Assembly (NCBI RefSeq): GCF_009730335.1
Contig: NZ_CP046315.1
Location: forward strand, 1,426,001-1,490,000
Origin: Schaalia odontolytica
GTDB lineage: Bacteria; Actinomycetota; Actinomycetes; Actinomycetales; Actinomycetaceae
Direction of reading: 5' to 3'
Length of the DNA stretch: 64,000 bases
Position numbers and translations under genes: made by a program. Under the pieces are notes generated by a model. It saw only the letters and a program-made list of their open reading frames with translations. It had not been told where the DNA came from and ran no database searches. Below are positions 50,401 to 57,748 of this stretch, one piece after another (the stretch's first letter is position 1; each line of letters opens with the position of its first letter).

Positions 50401-50554
50401 GTGCTTCAGCCTGCTCCCCATCGTCGCTCCAGGAGAATTCACGCACCGCGCCACTGCGCGCTAAACGCAGGCCATTCGCCCACGCCGCCGGGCCAACGAG
50501 GGCCATCATGTCATCATCCGACAGCGAGGCCAGCGTGTGCGACAGAGATACCAT
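47423..50554 (-). CDS. SWIM zinc-finger SNF2 family helicase
   Basis: 1043 aa. N-terminal SWIM-type zinc finger (CACPLRSDCPHTVATLIV: CxC...CxH), a long middle region, then a SNF2/HepA ATPase: ILADDMGLGKTVQIL (Walker A), VVIDEAQAVKN (DEAQ), TSYTLARLE, and C-terminal lobe with QAIDRAHRIGQMKKVNVYR. DNA- or RNA-polymerase-remodelling translocase. It lies between dnaE2 and imuB, all on the minus strand, but no SOS box was seen upstream. Confidence 0.92.
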   Translation of the reverse strand: MVSLSHTLASLSDDDMMALVGPAAWANGLRLARSGAVREFSWSDDGEQAEARVKEAGLTYRVRVAQDAVRPSLACACPLRSDCPHTVATLIVGREDARDKQRSVPEWSRVLEQMLGSDRDRLGEPLALVVDAHDPGVEPSLIPLRRSSSSGWTTKRASWLDLTATQWASVTDGLDPTHVSLMREGYRLSRESRSWHSRTEVTLSSLGEHAYAWLARLLRAGVELYASPDADERVVLSHATWDADIDVRSGDDGLDVRVVARNGDEVVTRPRIDRDASVLLLDGGRGIARIEGVGMLDGFPLDRGLHIPAADVAQFRGTWLPALLKRFSMASSDGSFDPQARPDVSLVGTVRRDGESVVVRWWAEYRQGESRSRTPVAHCVEDEDVAEILGRVELWGRGFDSALWTAPPTTGRLSPWRVPAFLEAVVDAEGIDGLVWDVAEDVRAIDVREDGFDVDVSVDPATRDWFDLNVRLRLGRVTISVREALEAIANGQDYVEVEGTWVRLDGERIRSLATLLEEARTLAGWDGEGFRLTPMQVGVVDLFASASDHVSLSDAWRMRVAPLRDGSADEGVPPVPSLSSVLRPYQRHGHAWLTARLSGGIGGILADDMGLGKTVQILSAVAALRAHAPAGDPSPVLVVAPTSVVGVWIDQARTFTPHLRVRAVTETATRRGTTIQEEVADMDIVVTSYTLARLEAEQWNQVRLGGVVIDEAQAVKNPRTATYRALRDLESPWKLAVSGTPIENSLGDLWSLLSLTCPGLLPPWETFQQQVRRPIENGADPAMLGRLTAYVAPFVLRRTKEEVAPDLPDKIVDIVRVDLGKEHRRIYDQYLARERARILDLLRDVDANRMSVLAAITRLRQLALDPALVEESYAHVGSAKIEYLADRLDEIVPLGHQALVFSQFTSFLERIRHMLERRGISAVQLDGSTRGRAEVIEKFRSGDAQVFLISLKAGGSGLTLTEADYVYVMDPWWNPAAEEQAIDRAHRIGQMKKVNVYRMVATDTIEAKVVELQDRKRQLISSVMNGTGMGARLSEADLRGLLD

Positions 50555-50593
50555 CCTTTCAGTCTACGGCACCCACCCATCCCCAGCACCGGC

Positions 50594-52156
50594 TCACTGG
50601 GACAGTCCCTCGATCGCCCACTCCCCCTCCTTCCAGACAAGGAGAACGTCCCGTCCGTCCTCAAGCAGAGCCCTCATGTAGGCGCGCGGTCTCTCCTGCG
50701 CCCACCACCGACCTCCCACCGGCCAAGGCCCTTCCACTCGCGCGATAGCCGTACGGCGCCCCCTCCCCGACACTGATTGCGAGACATCACGCTCGCTCAC
50801 GAGGTAGGCGGGTGCAGCACTCAAGGCCCCTCGGTAGTCCACACGCACATCGTCGTAGGCCCCAGATGCGCCAACAATCCTCACACGCACAGGCTCGTCA
50901 AAAAGCGTCGCCGGAGGATGAGCGATGCGCCCCTCCCACGCCCCCTCATGCGGGCGAAGGAGAGGCTTGCTCCCCCATCTGGTCATCACAACACGGCTGC
51001 GCGGATCGTATCCGCCCTGCACCCGCGGAATCAGGAGAGAATCCGGCCCCGCCATCCCCTGAATACGCACCACGCTGCGCGAGACATCGCGCTCGCGATC
51101 TGACCGCCCCCACAGTGCTGACGCACTGCGTCCCACCCGCGGATCACATGCGGTCACGCGTATACAGGTCACTGCGCCACTGGGCCCTTCGATACCCGAA
51201 GTCCACCCCGCGAGCGTCCACCGGACGCGCAGAGCAACATCGTCCGATACGCACACGTCACATCCACTCCACGTGCGAGTGCGCTGACCGCCCCCGGCAT
51301 CCTCCACATCGATGCGCAGGGTCTGCGAGACGAGCCCGCCCCGCCCCAGCCTCTGAGAGAGATCTCGTGCGATGCGTTGAATGGGTACGATCATCGTATT
51401 GATGGAATCTCCACCCACATCAATGACGCACTCCATCGTGATGTCTGGTTGAATGCGCCCGGCCGGGGTGAGGGCACTGTCGCCTCCGGAAGCGAGATTC
51501 CAGAGTTGTTCACCGACGTCGCCGAAGCGCTCGCACACACGACCTCGCCCCAGTGCCAGAAAATCCGCGCACGTGTGAACGCCCAGGCCTGTCAATAGCT
51601 CGATGGCGTCAGCTGCTCTATCAGTCATCGCGACAGGAACGGCCCATAGGGCACGATGTAACGGGATACGCCCCAGGAATAATTGGTTTTCTCCGGCAGG
51701 AACAATGCGTCCCTCGCGCGCCGCCTCCAGGGATGCGACCGGGCCATCGGCGATGCCAACAAAACATTCAACGCCGACGGCCTCCTCGATCGCCGACACC
51801 AGAGCCAAGGCCGCGGCCTCCTCACTCCCATGCCAACGAGCGGGACCACGCGCCCGACACCTGGCCACCCCGGGGCGCACGCACTCCACCCCGGCCGCCA
51901 CTGAATCGAAAGCATCGACAACGGCGCTAAACGCTCGCGCCTCGCGATCAGGGTCGCGAGGCAAGCAGATGAGATCGGGGCACACATACGTCGCCTCTCG
52001 TACGCTCATGCCGCTCCTCACTCCGGCGCTCCGAGCAGCGCCGCTGGCAACCTCGATGCGTTCGCTATGTACGACAGCCCCAGTGCCACCCGGCGGCAGA
52101 TCGACCACGAGGCAGTGAACGGGCCAATCGGGCACCCACACCACCATGTCACGCAC
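50594..52156 (-). CDS. imuB: ImuB (Y-family polymerase-like mutasome protein)
   Basis: 520 aa. N-terminal region aligns with DinB/UmuC palm but reads MVVWVPDWPVHCLVVDLPP, lacking the catalytic Asp of active Y-family polymerases, as known for ImuB. Helix-hairpin-helix-like GLGVHTCADFLALGRGRV is present around residue 190, and a variable C-terminus follows. It starts (GTG 52156) immediately after the imuA' stop; ATG 52147 is an alternative. It bridges DnaE2 and the clamp. Confidence 0.88.
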   Translation of the reverse strand: MRDMVVWVPDWPVHCLVVDLPPGGTGAVVHSERIEVASGAARSAGVRSGMSVREATYVCPDLICLPRDPDREARAFSAVVDAFDSVAAGVECVRPGVARCRARGPARWHGSEEAAALALVSAIEEAVGVECFVGIADGPVASLEAAREGRIVPAGENQLFLGRIPLHRALWAVPVAMTDRAADAIELLTGLGVHTCADFLALGRGRVCERFGDVGEQLWNLASGGDSALTPAGRIQPDITMECVIDVGGDSINTMIVPIQRIARDLSQRLGRGGLVSQTLRIDVEDAGGGQRTRTWSGCDVCVSDDVALRVRWTLAGWTSGIEGPSGAVTCIRVTACDPRVGRSASALWGRSDRERDVSRSVVRIQGMAGPDSLLIPRVQGGYDPRSRVVMTRWGSKPLLRPHEGAWEGRIAHPPATLFDEPVRVRIVGASGAYDDVRVDYRGALSAAPAYLVSERDVSQSVSGRGRRTAIARVEGPWPVGGRWWAQERPRAYMRALLEDGRDVLLVWKEGEWAIEGLSQ

Positions 52157-52639
52157 CTAGACCACCAGCCGCATTCGTCGGCGCGGCGCTTCACGAGAAA
52201 GCCCCGGCCAGGGGCGCAGTGTCACGATGGTGCGTCCCATCGATCGGGCCCTCGCTGCCAAGGTCCGCTGCTGTGCGCCGGACAGTTCAGGAATATCGAG
52301 GCAGACAACATCGCAGGCTTCTATCAGAAGGGAACACAGGTCCCCCACCTGGTGATCTTTCCCCGCGTTTAATACCAGTACACGGTCGAGGTCCATCCCC
52401 TGCTGCGAGGCCCATTCCCAGCCTATATTCCTCACTCCGCACACGCCTATCCACCCCTCGGAGGGACATGTATCGATCAGCAATCGGATGAGTTCAGCCC
52501 TGCCCGTCGGCCCCAGAAGGACAGGAGAAATCCCCGCCTGCGCATGCTCGATATCATCACGCGCTCGCAGGCCAACAGCCTGTTCGGCACGGTTCAACAC
52601 GTCGCGCGCCGCCAGTAGTCGCGCGTGCGCATCAGTCAT
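52157..52639 (-). CDS. imuA': ImuA' SOS mutagenesis protein
   Basis: 160 aa RecA-like protein lacking a good Walker A. It begins MTDAHARLLAARDVLNRAE and has GWIGVCGVRNIGWEWASQQG and CDVVCLDIPELSGAQQRTL. Small size and position directly before imuB, with an SOS box upstream, identify it. ATG 52639 has GGGAGGGGGAG upstream. Recruits or regulates the DnaE2 mutasome. Confidence 0.85.
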   Translation of the reverse strand: MTDAHARLLAARDVLNRAEQAVGLRARDDIEHAQAGISPVLLGPTGRAELIRLLIDTCPSEGWIGVCGVRNIGWEWASQQGMDLDRVLVLNAGKDHQVGDLCSLLIEACDVVCLDIPELSGAQQRTLAARARSMGRTIVTLRPWPGLSREAPRRRMRLVV

Positions 52640-52657
52640 AACTCCCCCTCCCAGCAA

Positions 52658-52673
52658 TAGAACATGTGTTCGA
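52658..52673 (-). promoter_or_regulatory. LexA/SOS box of imuA'-imuB
   Basis: Minus strand TCGAACACATGTTCTA, differing from the dnaE2 box at one central base. It lies 19 nt before the imuA' ATG. Confidence 0.88.
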
Positions 52674-52768
52674 TGCTGGAAGTGTAGAACCCCGCTCACA
52701 CATCTGCGTCCCGAACGCCGATCGCGCGCGAATAGGTCACAATGGAAACACCGAGAAAAGGAGCATGC

Positions 52769-53296
52769 ATGAACATCGACCAGCGCCCCCTTGCCCCCAG
52801 CCCCTACGAGGGCCTGGAAGCCCCCACGTTTACGCTGTCATCGAGCGTTCTCACCGACGGCGCGCCCATGCCCGAGTCGGCGACCGCCGAGGCCGGATCC
52901 CTTTCCCCGGATCTCACGTGGCACGGTTTCCCCGAGGACACGGCGAGCTTCATGCTGACCTGCTTTGACCCGGATGCCCCGACCCCCTCGGGCTGGTGGC
53001 ACTGGGCAATTCTTGACATCCCGTCGTCCATGACCCACCTGGAGGCGGGTGCCGGAGCATCCGACCTCATGCTGGACGGTCCGGCTTTCCATCTGCGCGG
53101 CGATGCGGGCGAGGCCTCCTACTTCGGAGCCGCTCCCCCCACCGGCGATCGCCCCCACCGCTACGTATTCACGGTGCACGCCCTCGATACGGATTCGCTG
53201 GGGCTCGACGACGACGCGACCCCAGCTATGGCCTCGTTCGCGGCGCTCGAGCACACGATCGCACGCGCCTCCCTGACCGTGACCCACCAGGCCTAA
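52769..53296 (+). CDS. YbhB/YbcL family Raf kinase inhibitor-like protein
   Basis: 175 aa PEBP-fold protein. Signatures SPDLTWHGFPEDTASFMLTCFDPDAP-type region around DPDAPTPSGWWHWAILDIP and the GDRPHRYVFTVHALD strand are typical. Bacterial function is poorly defined. ATG 52769 has AAGGAG five nt upstream. It is 5 nt before trmL and probably co-transcribed. Confidence 0.9.
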   Translation: MNIDQRPLAPSPYEGLEAPTFTLSSSVLTDGAPMPESATAEAGSLSPDLTWHGFPEDTASFMLTCFDPDAPTPSGWWHWAILDIPSSMTHLEAGAGASDLMLDGPAFHLRGDAGEASYFGAAPPTGDRPHRYVFTVHALDTDSLGLDDDATPAMASFAALEHTIARASLTVTHQA

Positions 53297-53301
53297 GGAT
53301 T

Positions 53302-53763
53302 ATGCTGCACATTATTTTTTGGGAGCCGGAAATCCCCGGCAATACGGGTGCCGCTATTCGCCTGTCCGCGTGCACCGGATCGATGCTGCACTTGGTCGAG
53401 CCGCTGGGCTTCGACATGGACGACGCGAAGCTCCGCCGCGCAGGCCTGGACTACCACGACCTCGCGCACGTTATGGTGCACGATTCCCTCGATGAGGCAC
53501 TCGCCGAGGTTCCAGGGCGCGTCTGGGCGCTCACGGGCCACGCAACCACCATGTACTCCGACGTCTCCTATGCCGATGGAGATGGCCTCCTCTTTGGGCG
53601 CGAGTCGGTCGGCCTGTCTGAGGATGCGATGCATCATCCGCGCGTGGAGGATCGCGTGCGCATCCAGATGGTTGACGGGGTGCGTTCGCTCAACTTGGCC
53701 AACTCCGCATCGATCGTGCTGTACGAGGCCTGGCGACAGCTGGGTTTCCCAAACGGCGTCTAA
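53302..53763 (+). CDS. trmL: tRNA (cytidine(34)-2'-O)-methyltransferase TrmL
   Basis: 153-aa SPOUT methyltransferase acting on the wobble base of tRNA-Leu species. N-terminus HIIFWEPEIPGNTGAAIRLSA, middle LLFGRESVGLSEDAM and C-terminal knot SLNLANSASIVLYEAWRQLG are diagnostic. Minimal length means no extra domain. A tRNA-Leu gene lies about 12 kb away. Confidence 0.93.
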   Translation: MLHIIFWEPEIPGNTGAAIRLSACTGSMLHLVEPLGFDMDDAKLRRAGLDYHDLAHVMVHDSLDEALAEVPGRVWALTGHATTMYSDVSYADGDGLLFGRESVGLSEDAMHHPRVEDRVRIQMVDGVRSLNLANSASIVLYEAWRQLGFPNGV

Positions 53764-53784
53764 CCCCACGATGAAAAGATGACG

Positions 53785-53822
53785 AACGAGGCCCGGATCG
53801 GACCGCTCCGCCAGGCCTCGTT
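53785..53822. terminator. Bidirectional terminator
   Basis: AACGAGGCC (53785-53793) pairs with GGCCTCGTT (53814-53822); inner CGG/CCG can pair. Lies between convergent trmL and the membrane-protein gene. Confidence 0.7.
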
Positions 53823-53853
53823 TACTGCGTTCATCGCTGGATCAAGCAGTGGG

Positions 53854-54345
53854 TCAGTGCGCCCTCCACGGGGAGGACGGACGTTCGACCTGCTCTGCGA
53901 GTGAGACGATCCTGCGCGGATTCGAGCGCCACATCCAGATCAATCCGATGATCGACACGATAAAGGGTAGGAAGTAGAAGTCAGCGCCGAGGCCAGTCCA
54001 GGCTGAGCGCGCGGAATTCAGCTCATCCAAGCCGAGCGATGCGACCCACAAAACAATCGGAATGGCGATCGACAGAGAGATCGTGACCCAACCAACCATG
54101 CGCATGCGTCGTCCGTTGTGGGTGAGCGCCGTGGCCGCGACGAGGTAGTCGATACCCGCGAGCAGCGCAACGATGCGCGGCCCCCAGGGTTGCCCCTGCG
54201 CATGAAAAAGATCGAGGATAGCCGTTACGAGAATCCAGGCCCCGAGAAGCCAAAACAGAGCAATGATGATGCGGCCAAGCCCAAGCGACGGTGGGCGCTG
54301 ATCGCGCGCACCGACGGCCTCGTTCGTCGTCTCATGTCCGTGCAC
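53854..54345 (-). CDS. Hypothetical membrane protein
   Basis: 163 aa with four predicted TM segments: IIIALFWLLGAWILVTAIL, a segment near ALLAGIDYLVAATALT, VGWVTISLSIAIPIVLWVA, and FYFLPFIVSIIGLIWMW. No family recognised. GTG 54345 is chosen because TAGGAT lies 7 nt before it (leaderless pattern); an ATG at 54408 would add 21 Arg-rich residues. Sits between trmL and lpd, divergent from lpd. Confidence 0.65.
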   Translation of the reverse strand: MHGHETTNEAVGARDQRPPSLGLGRIIIALFWLLGAWILVTAILDLFHAQGQPWGPRIVALLAGIDYLVAATALTHNGRRMRMVGWVTISLSIAIPIVLWVASLGLDELNSARSAWTGLGADFYFLPFIVSIIGLIWMWRSNPRRIVSLAEQVERPSSPWRAH

Positions 54346-54352
54346 ACGTCTG

Positions 54353-54358
54353 ATCCTA
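54353..54358 (-). promoter_or_regulatory. -10 element of leaderless membrane-protein gene
   Basis: TAGGAT on the minus strand, 7 nt before GTG 54345. Confidence 0.35.
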
Positions 54359-54461
54359 CCGACAGCATTGTCGCGACGCATCGCATTGGGGAAGAGCACC
54401 ATGAGCAACTATGCCGTGTGGCCTGATGCACCGCGATGGAACACCGAGCTTCAAGACAGCG

Positions 54462-54492
54462 TTGCACAAACGTGGGACAATGGGCCTATAAG
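54462..54492 (+). promoter_or_regulatory. Possible lpd-sucB promoter
   Basis: TTGCAC (54462-54467) and TATAAG (54487-54492) with a 19-bp spacer, about 65 nt upstream of the lpd start. The long spacer makes this tentative. Confidence 0.4.
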
Positions 54493-54557
54493 GACCGTGA
54501 GGCCCGCCATGAAAACAACCATCTGAGCGTCAGCTCATCAGCGAGGAGTTTTAAACC

Positions 54558-55931
54558 TTGAGCGAATCGACCTACGACATCGTCATTCTGGGTGCGGGTT
54601 CCGGCGGCTACGCGACCGCCCTGCGCGCTGCGCAGTTGGGCATGAAGGTCGCCCTCATTGACGGCGACAAGGTGGGCGGCACCTGTCTGCACCGCGGCTG
54701 CATCCCCACCAAGGCGTACCTGCACGCTGCAGAAACGGCCGAGGCCGTGCGTGAGTCGTCCAAGTTCGGCGTCTCCTCCACCTTCAACGGCATTGACATG
54801 GCTCAGGTGGGTAAGTACCGCGACTCTGTTATTTCCGGTCTGTACAAGGGCCTGCAGGGCCTGCTCAAGTCTCGCAACGTCGAGATGATCTCCGGCTGGG
54901 GCCGCCTCGCCGACGCGAACACTATCGAGGTGAACGGCCAGCGCATTACCGGCCGTAACATCGTTCTGGCGACCGGCTCCTACTCGCGTTCGATCCCCGG
55001 CCTCGAGATCGGCGGCCGCGTGATCTCCTCCGACCAGGCCCTTCAGATGGACTGGGTTCCCTCCTCCGCCGTGATTCTTGGCGGCGGCGTCATCGGTCTG
55101 GAGTTCGCCTCCGTGTGGCGCAGCTTCGGCGCCGAGATCACGATCATTGAAGCGCTGCCCCACCTCGCCAACAACGAGGATGAGGCCATCTCCAAGCAGC
55201 TCGAGCGCGCCTACCGCAAGCGCGGCATCAAGTTCCACACGAACACTCGCTTCGCCTCGGCCACGCAGAACGAGCAGGGCGTGCACGTCACGACCGAAGA
55301 CGGCAAGGCTTTCGACGCCGACGTCCTTCTGGTCGCTGTCGGCCGTGGCCCCGTCACCGAGGGCCTGGGCTACGAGCAGGCCGGCATCACGCTGGATCGC
55401 GGCTTCGTCATCACCAACGACCGCCTGCACACCGGCGTCGGAAACATCTACGCGGTCGGCGATATCGTTCCCGGCCTTCAGCTGGCACACCGCGGCTTCA
55501 TGCAGGGCATCTTCGTCGCCGAAGAGATCGCTGGCCTGAACCCGACCATGCAGGCTGATATCAACATCCCGCGTGTGACGTTCTGCGAGCCGGAGATTGC
55601 CTCCGTCGGCATGACCGAGAAGCAGGCACGTGAAAAGTTTGGAGACCAGGTACGCACCGTCGAGTACAACCTCGCCGGCAACGGAAAGTCGTCTATCCTG
55701 GCCACATCGGGCATCATCAAGCTGGTCTCGGTTGAGGGCGGTCCGATCGTGGGCTTCCACGGCATCGGCGCGCGCATCGGCGAGCAGATTGGTGAGGGCG
55801 AGCTCATGGTGAATTGGGAGGCATACCCCTCGGATGTCGCTTCCCTGATCCACGCGCACCCCAGCCAGAACGAGTCGCTTGGTGAAGCGGCTATGGCGCT
55901 GGCAGGCAAGCCGCTCCACGTCCACAACTGA
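54558..55931 (+). CDS. lpdA: Dihydrolipoyl dehydrogenase (E3)
   Basis: 457 aa flavoenzyme that reoxidises dihydrolipoyl groups of 2-oxoacid dehydrogenases. FAD site VILGAGSGGYATALRAAQLG, redox disulfide GGTCLHRGCIPTKAYLHAAE, NAD site VILGGGVIGLEFASVWRSFG and C-terminal catalytic HAHPSQNESLGEAA. TTG start with GAGGAG nine nt upstream. Followed by the E2 gene after 27 nt. The antisense ORF on the other strand is a codon-usage shadow. Confidence 0.97.
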   Translation: MSESTYDIVILGAGSGGYATALRAAQLGMKVALIDGDKVGGTCLHRGCIPTKAYLHAAETAEAVRESSKFGVSSTFNGIDMAQVGKYRDSVISGLYKGLQGLLKSRNVEMISGWGRLADANTIEVNGQRITGRNIVLATGSYSRSIPGLEIGGRVISSDQALQMDWVPSSAVILGGGVIGLEFASVWRSFGAEITIIEALPHLANNEDEAISKQLERAYRKRGIKFHTNTRFASATQNEQGVHVTTEDGKAFDADVLLVAVGRGPVTEGLGYEQAGITLDRGFVITNDRLHTGVGNIYAVGDIVPGLQLAHRGFMQGIFVAEEIAGLNPTMQADINIPRVTFCEPEIASVGMTEKQAREKFGDQVRTVEYNLAGNGKSSILATSGIIKLVSVEGGPIVGFHGIGARIGEQIGEGELMVNWEAYPSDVASLIHAHPSQNESLGEAAMALAGKPLHVHN

Positions 55932-55958
55932 CCGAACATTTTTAATAGGAGAACACAC

Positions 55959-57665
55959 ATGGCAACTTCAGTGACCATGCCCGCTCTGGGCGAGTCCGTC
56001 ACCGAGGGCACCGTCACCACGTGGCTCAAGCAGGTCGGCGACACCGTCGAACTCGATGAGCCCATCGTTGAGGTGTCCACGGACAAGGTCGACTCCGAGG
56101 TCCCCTCCCCCGTGGCCGGCGTCCTGCTGGAAATTCTGGTCCCCGAGGATGAGACTGTCGAGGTTGGCACCGAGATCGCTCGCATTGGCGATGCGTCTGA
56201 GGCTTCGGCAGCCCCTGCTGCTGCACCTGCAGATGCTCCTGTCGAGGCTCCGGCGGCGCCTGCTGCAGCTCCTGTCGAGACCGCTGCCGCCCCTGCCTCC
56301 GCTCCCGCGCAGGGTACCGAGGTGCGCATGCCCGCTCTGGGCGAGTCCGTCACCGAGGGCACCGTCACCACGTGGCTGAAGTCCGTGGGCGACGCCGTTG
56401 ACGCCGACGAGCCGCTCCTCGAGGTCTCCACGGACAAGGTCGACTCCGAGGTCCCCTCCCCGGTCGCCGGTTTCCTTGCAGAGATCCGCGTTCCCGAGGA
56501 TGAGACCGTTGAGGTCGGCACCGTCGTCGCGATCATTTCTTCGTCGGCTCCCTCTGCTGCTCCCGTCGCCGAGGCAACTGCCCCGGCCGCTCCGGTGGCG
56601 CCTGCTGCTCCCGCTGCACCGGCTGCGCCCGCTGCTCCGGCAGCTCCGGTTGATCCCTTCCCGAACGCCTCGACGCTGGCACAGACGGCTTCCGCCGCTC
56701 CGGTCGTTGAAACCCCTGTCGCTGTGACCGGCTCCGCCTACGTCACCCCGATCGTTCGTAAGCTCGCCCGCGAGCTCGGCGTCGATCTGGCGTCCGTGTC
56801 GGGCACGGGTGTCGGCGGCCGCGTTCGCCGCGAGGACATTGAGGCTGCCGCCGCTGCCGCTCGCGCTGCAGTCGCAGCCCCCGCCGCCCCTGCTGCTTCC
56901 GCTGCTCCGGCCGCTGCACAGGCCAACGCTGTTCGCGAGCCTTCGCCGCTGCGTGGCACGACCGAGAAGATGTCGCGACTGCGTCAGACGATCGCTCGCC
57001 GCATGGTCGAATCGCTGCAGACTGCGGCTCAGCTGACCACGGTTATCGAGGTCGACGTCACGAAGATTGCCGCTCTGCGCGCGCGTTCGAAGGACGCGTT
57101 CCTTGCCAAGCACGGCACCAAGCTGACGTTCCTGCCCTTCTTCGTGAAGGCCGCGACCGAGGCCCTCGCCTACCACCCGAAGATCAACGCGACCATCAAC
57201 GACAAGGAGGTCACGTACTTCGACTACGAGCACGTGGGTATCGCCGTTGACACGCCGCGCGGTCTGCTGGTCCCGGTGATAAAGAACGCCGGAGACAAGG
57301 ACATCGCGGGCATCGCCGCCTCGATCAATGATCTGGCTGCCCGTACTCGCGAGTCGAAGATTGGTCCCGACGAGCTGTCCGGCTCGACGTTCACGGTGAC
57401 CAACACGGGTTCGGGTGGCGCGCTCTTTGATACGCCGGTCCTCAACATGCCGGAGACCGCGATCATGGGCGTTGGCACGATCGTGAAGCGTCCCGTCGTG
57501 ATGAAGGGTGCCGACGGCGCCGACGTCATCGCGATTCGCTCGATGGTGTACCTGTCACTGTCCTACGACCATCGCCTGGTCGACGGTGCTGACGCTTCGC
57601 GCTTCCTCATGGATGTGAAAAAGCGTCTGGAGGAAGGCGCGTTCGAGGCCGACCTCGGACTCTGA
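55959..57665 (+). CDS. sucB: 2-oxoacid dehydrogenase E2 (dihydrolipoamide succinyl/acetyltransferase), two lipoyl domains
   Basis: 568 aa. Two lipoyl domains (about residues 3-78 and 120-195), each with the lipoylated Lys in [15 protein letters not shown], joined by Ala/Pro linkers; a peripheral-subunit-binding domain [19 protein letters not shown]; and the catalytic core ending [19 protein letters not shown]1 is not in the window, so succinyl versus acetyl specificity is uncertain; actinobacterial E2 of this type is usually annotated sucB. AGGAGAAC precedes the ATG. Confidence 0.9.
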   Translation: MATSVTMPALGESVTEGTVTTWLKQVGDTVELDEPIVEVSTDKVDSEVPSPVAGVLLEILVPEDETVEVGTEIARIGDASEASAAPAAAPADAPVEAPAAPAAAPVETAAAPASAPAQGTEVRMPALGESVTEGTVTTWLKSVGDAVDADEPLLEVSTDKVDSEVPSPVAGFLAEIRVPEDETVEVGTVVAIISSSAPSAAPVAEATAPAAPVAPAAPAAPAAPAAPAAPVDPFPNASTLAQTASAAPVVETPVAVTGSAYVTPIVRKLARELGVDLASVSGTGVGGRVRREDIEAAAAAARAAVAAPAAPAASAAPAAAQANAVREPSPLRGTTEKMSRLRQTIARRMVESLQTAAQLTTVIEVDVTKIAALRARSKDAFLAKHGTKLTFLPFFVKAATEALAYHPKINATINDKEVTYFDYEHVGIAVDTPRGLLVPVIKNAGDKDIAGIAASINDLAARTRESKIGPDELSGSTFTVTNTGSGGALFDTPVLNMPETAIMGVGTIVKRPVVMKGADGADVIAIRSMVYLSLSYDHRLVDGADASRFLMDVKKRLEEGAFEADLGL

Positions 57666-57680
57666 TCCTCACCGAACGCT

Positions 57681-57714
57681 GATGGGGTGGGCCTCGCATG
57701 AGGCCCACCCCATC
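57681..57714. terminator. Bidirectional terminator after sucB
   Basis: Perfect 15-bp stem (57681-57695 with 57700-57714, GATGGGGTGGGCCTC) and a GCAT loop, between sucB and the convergent kinase-like gene. Confidence 0.85.
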
Positions 57715-57748
57715 GCTATTGCCTGAACACATGCGAAGTTGTCGCGCG

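Noticed and set aside
54486-55958. 490-aa minus-strand ORF over lpd
   Set aside because: Antisense shadow; sequence is His/Val/Asp-rich with no fold signature.
56200-56960. Repetitive Ala/Pro stretches in the E2 gene as a CRISPR or tandem-repeat locus
   Set aside because: They are in-frame interdomain linkers with irregular units and no spacers.
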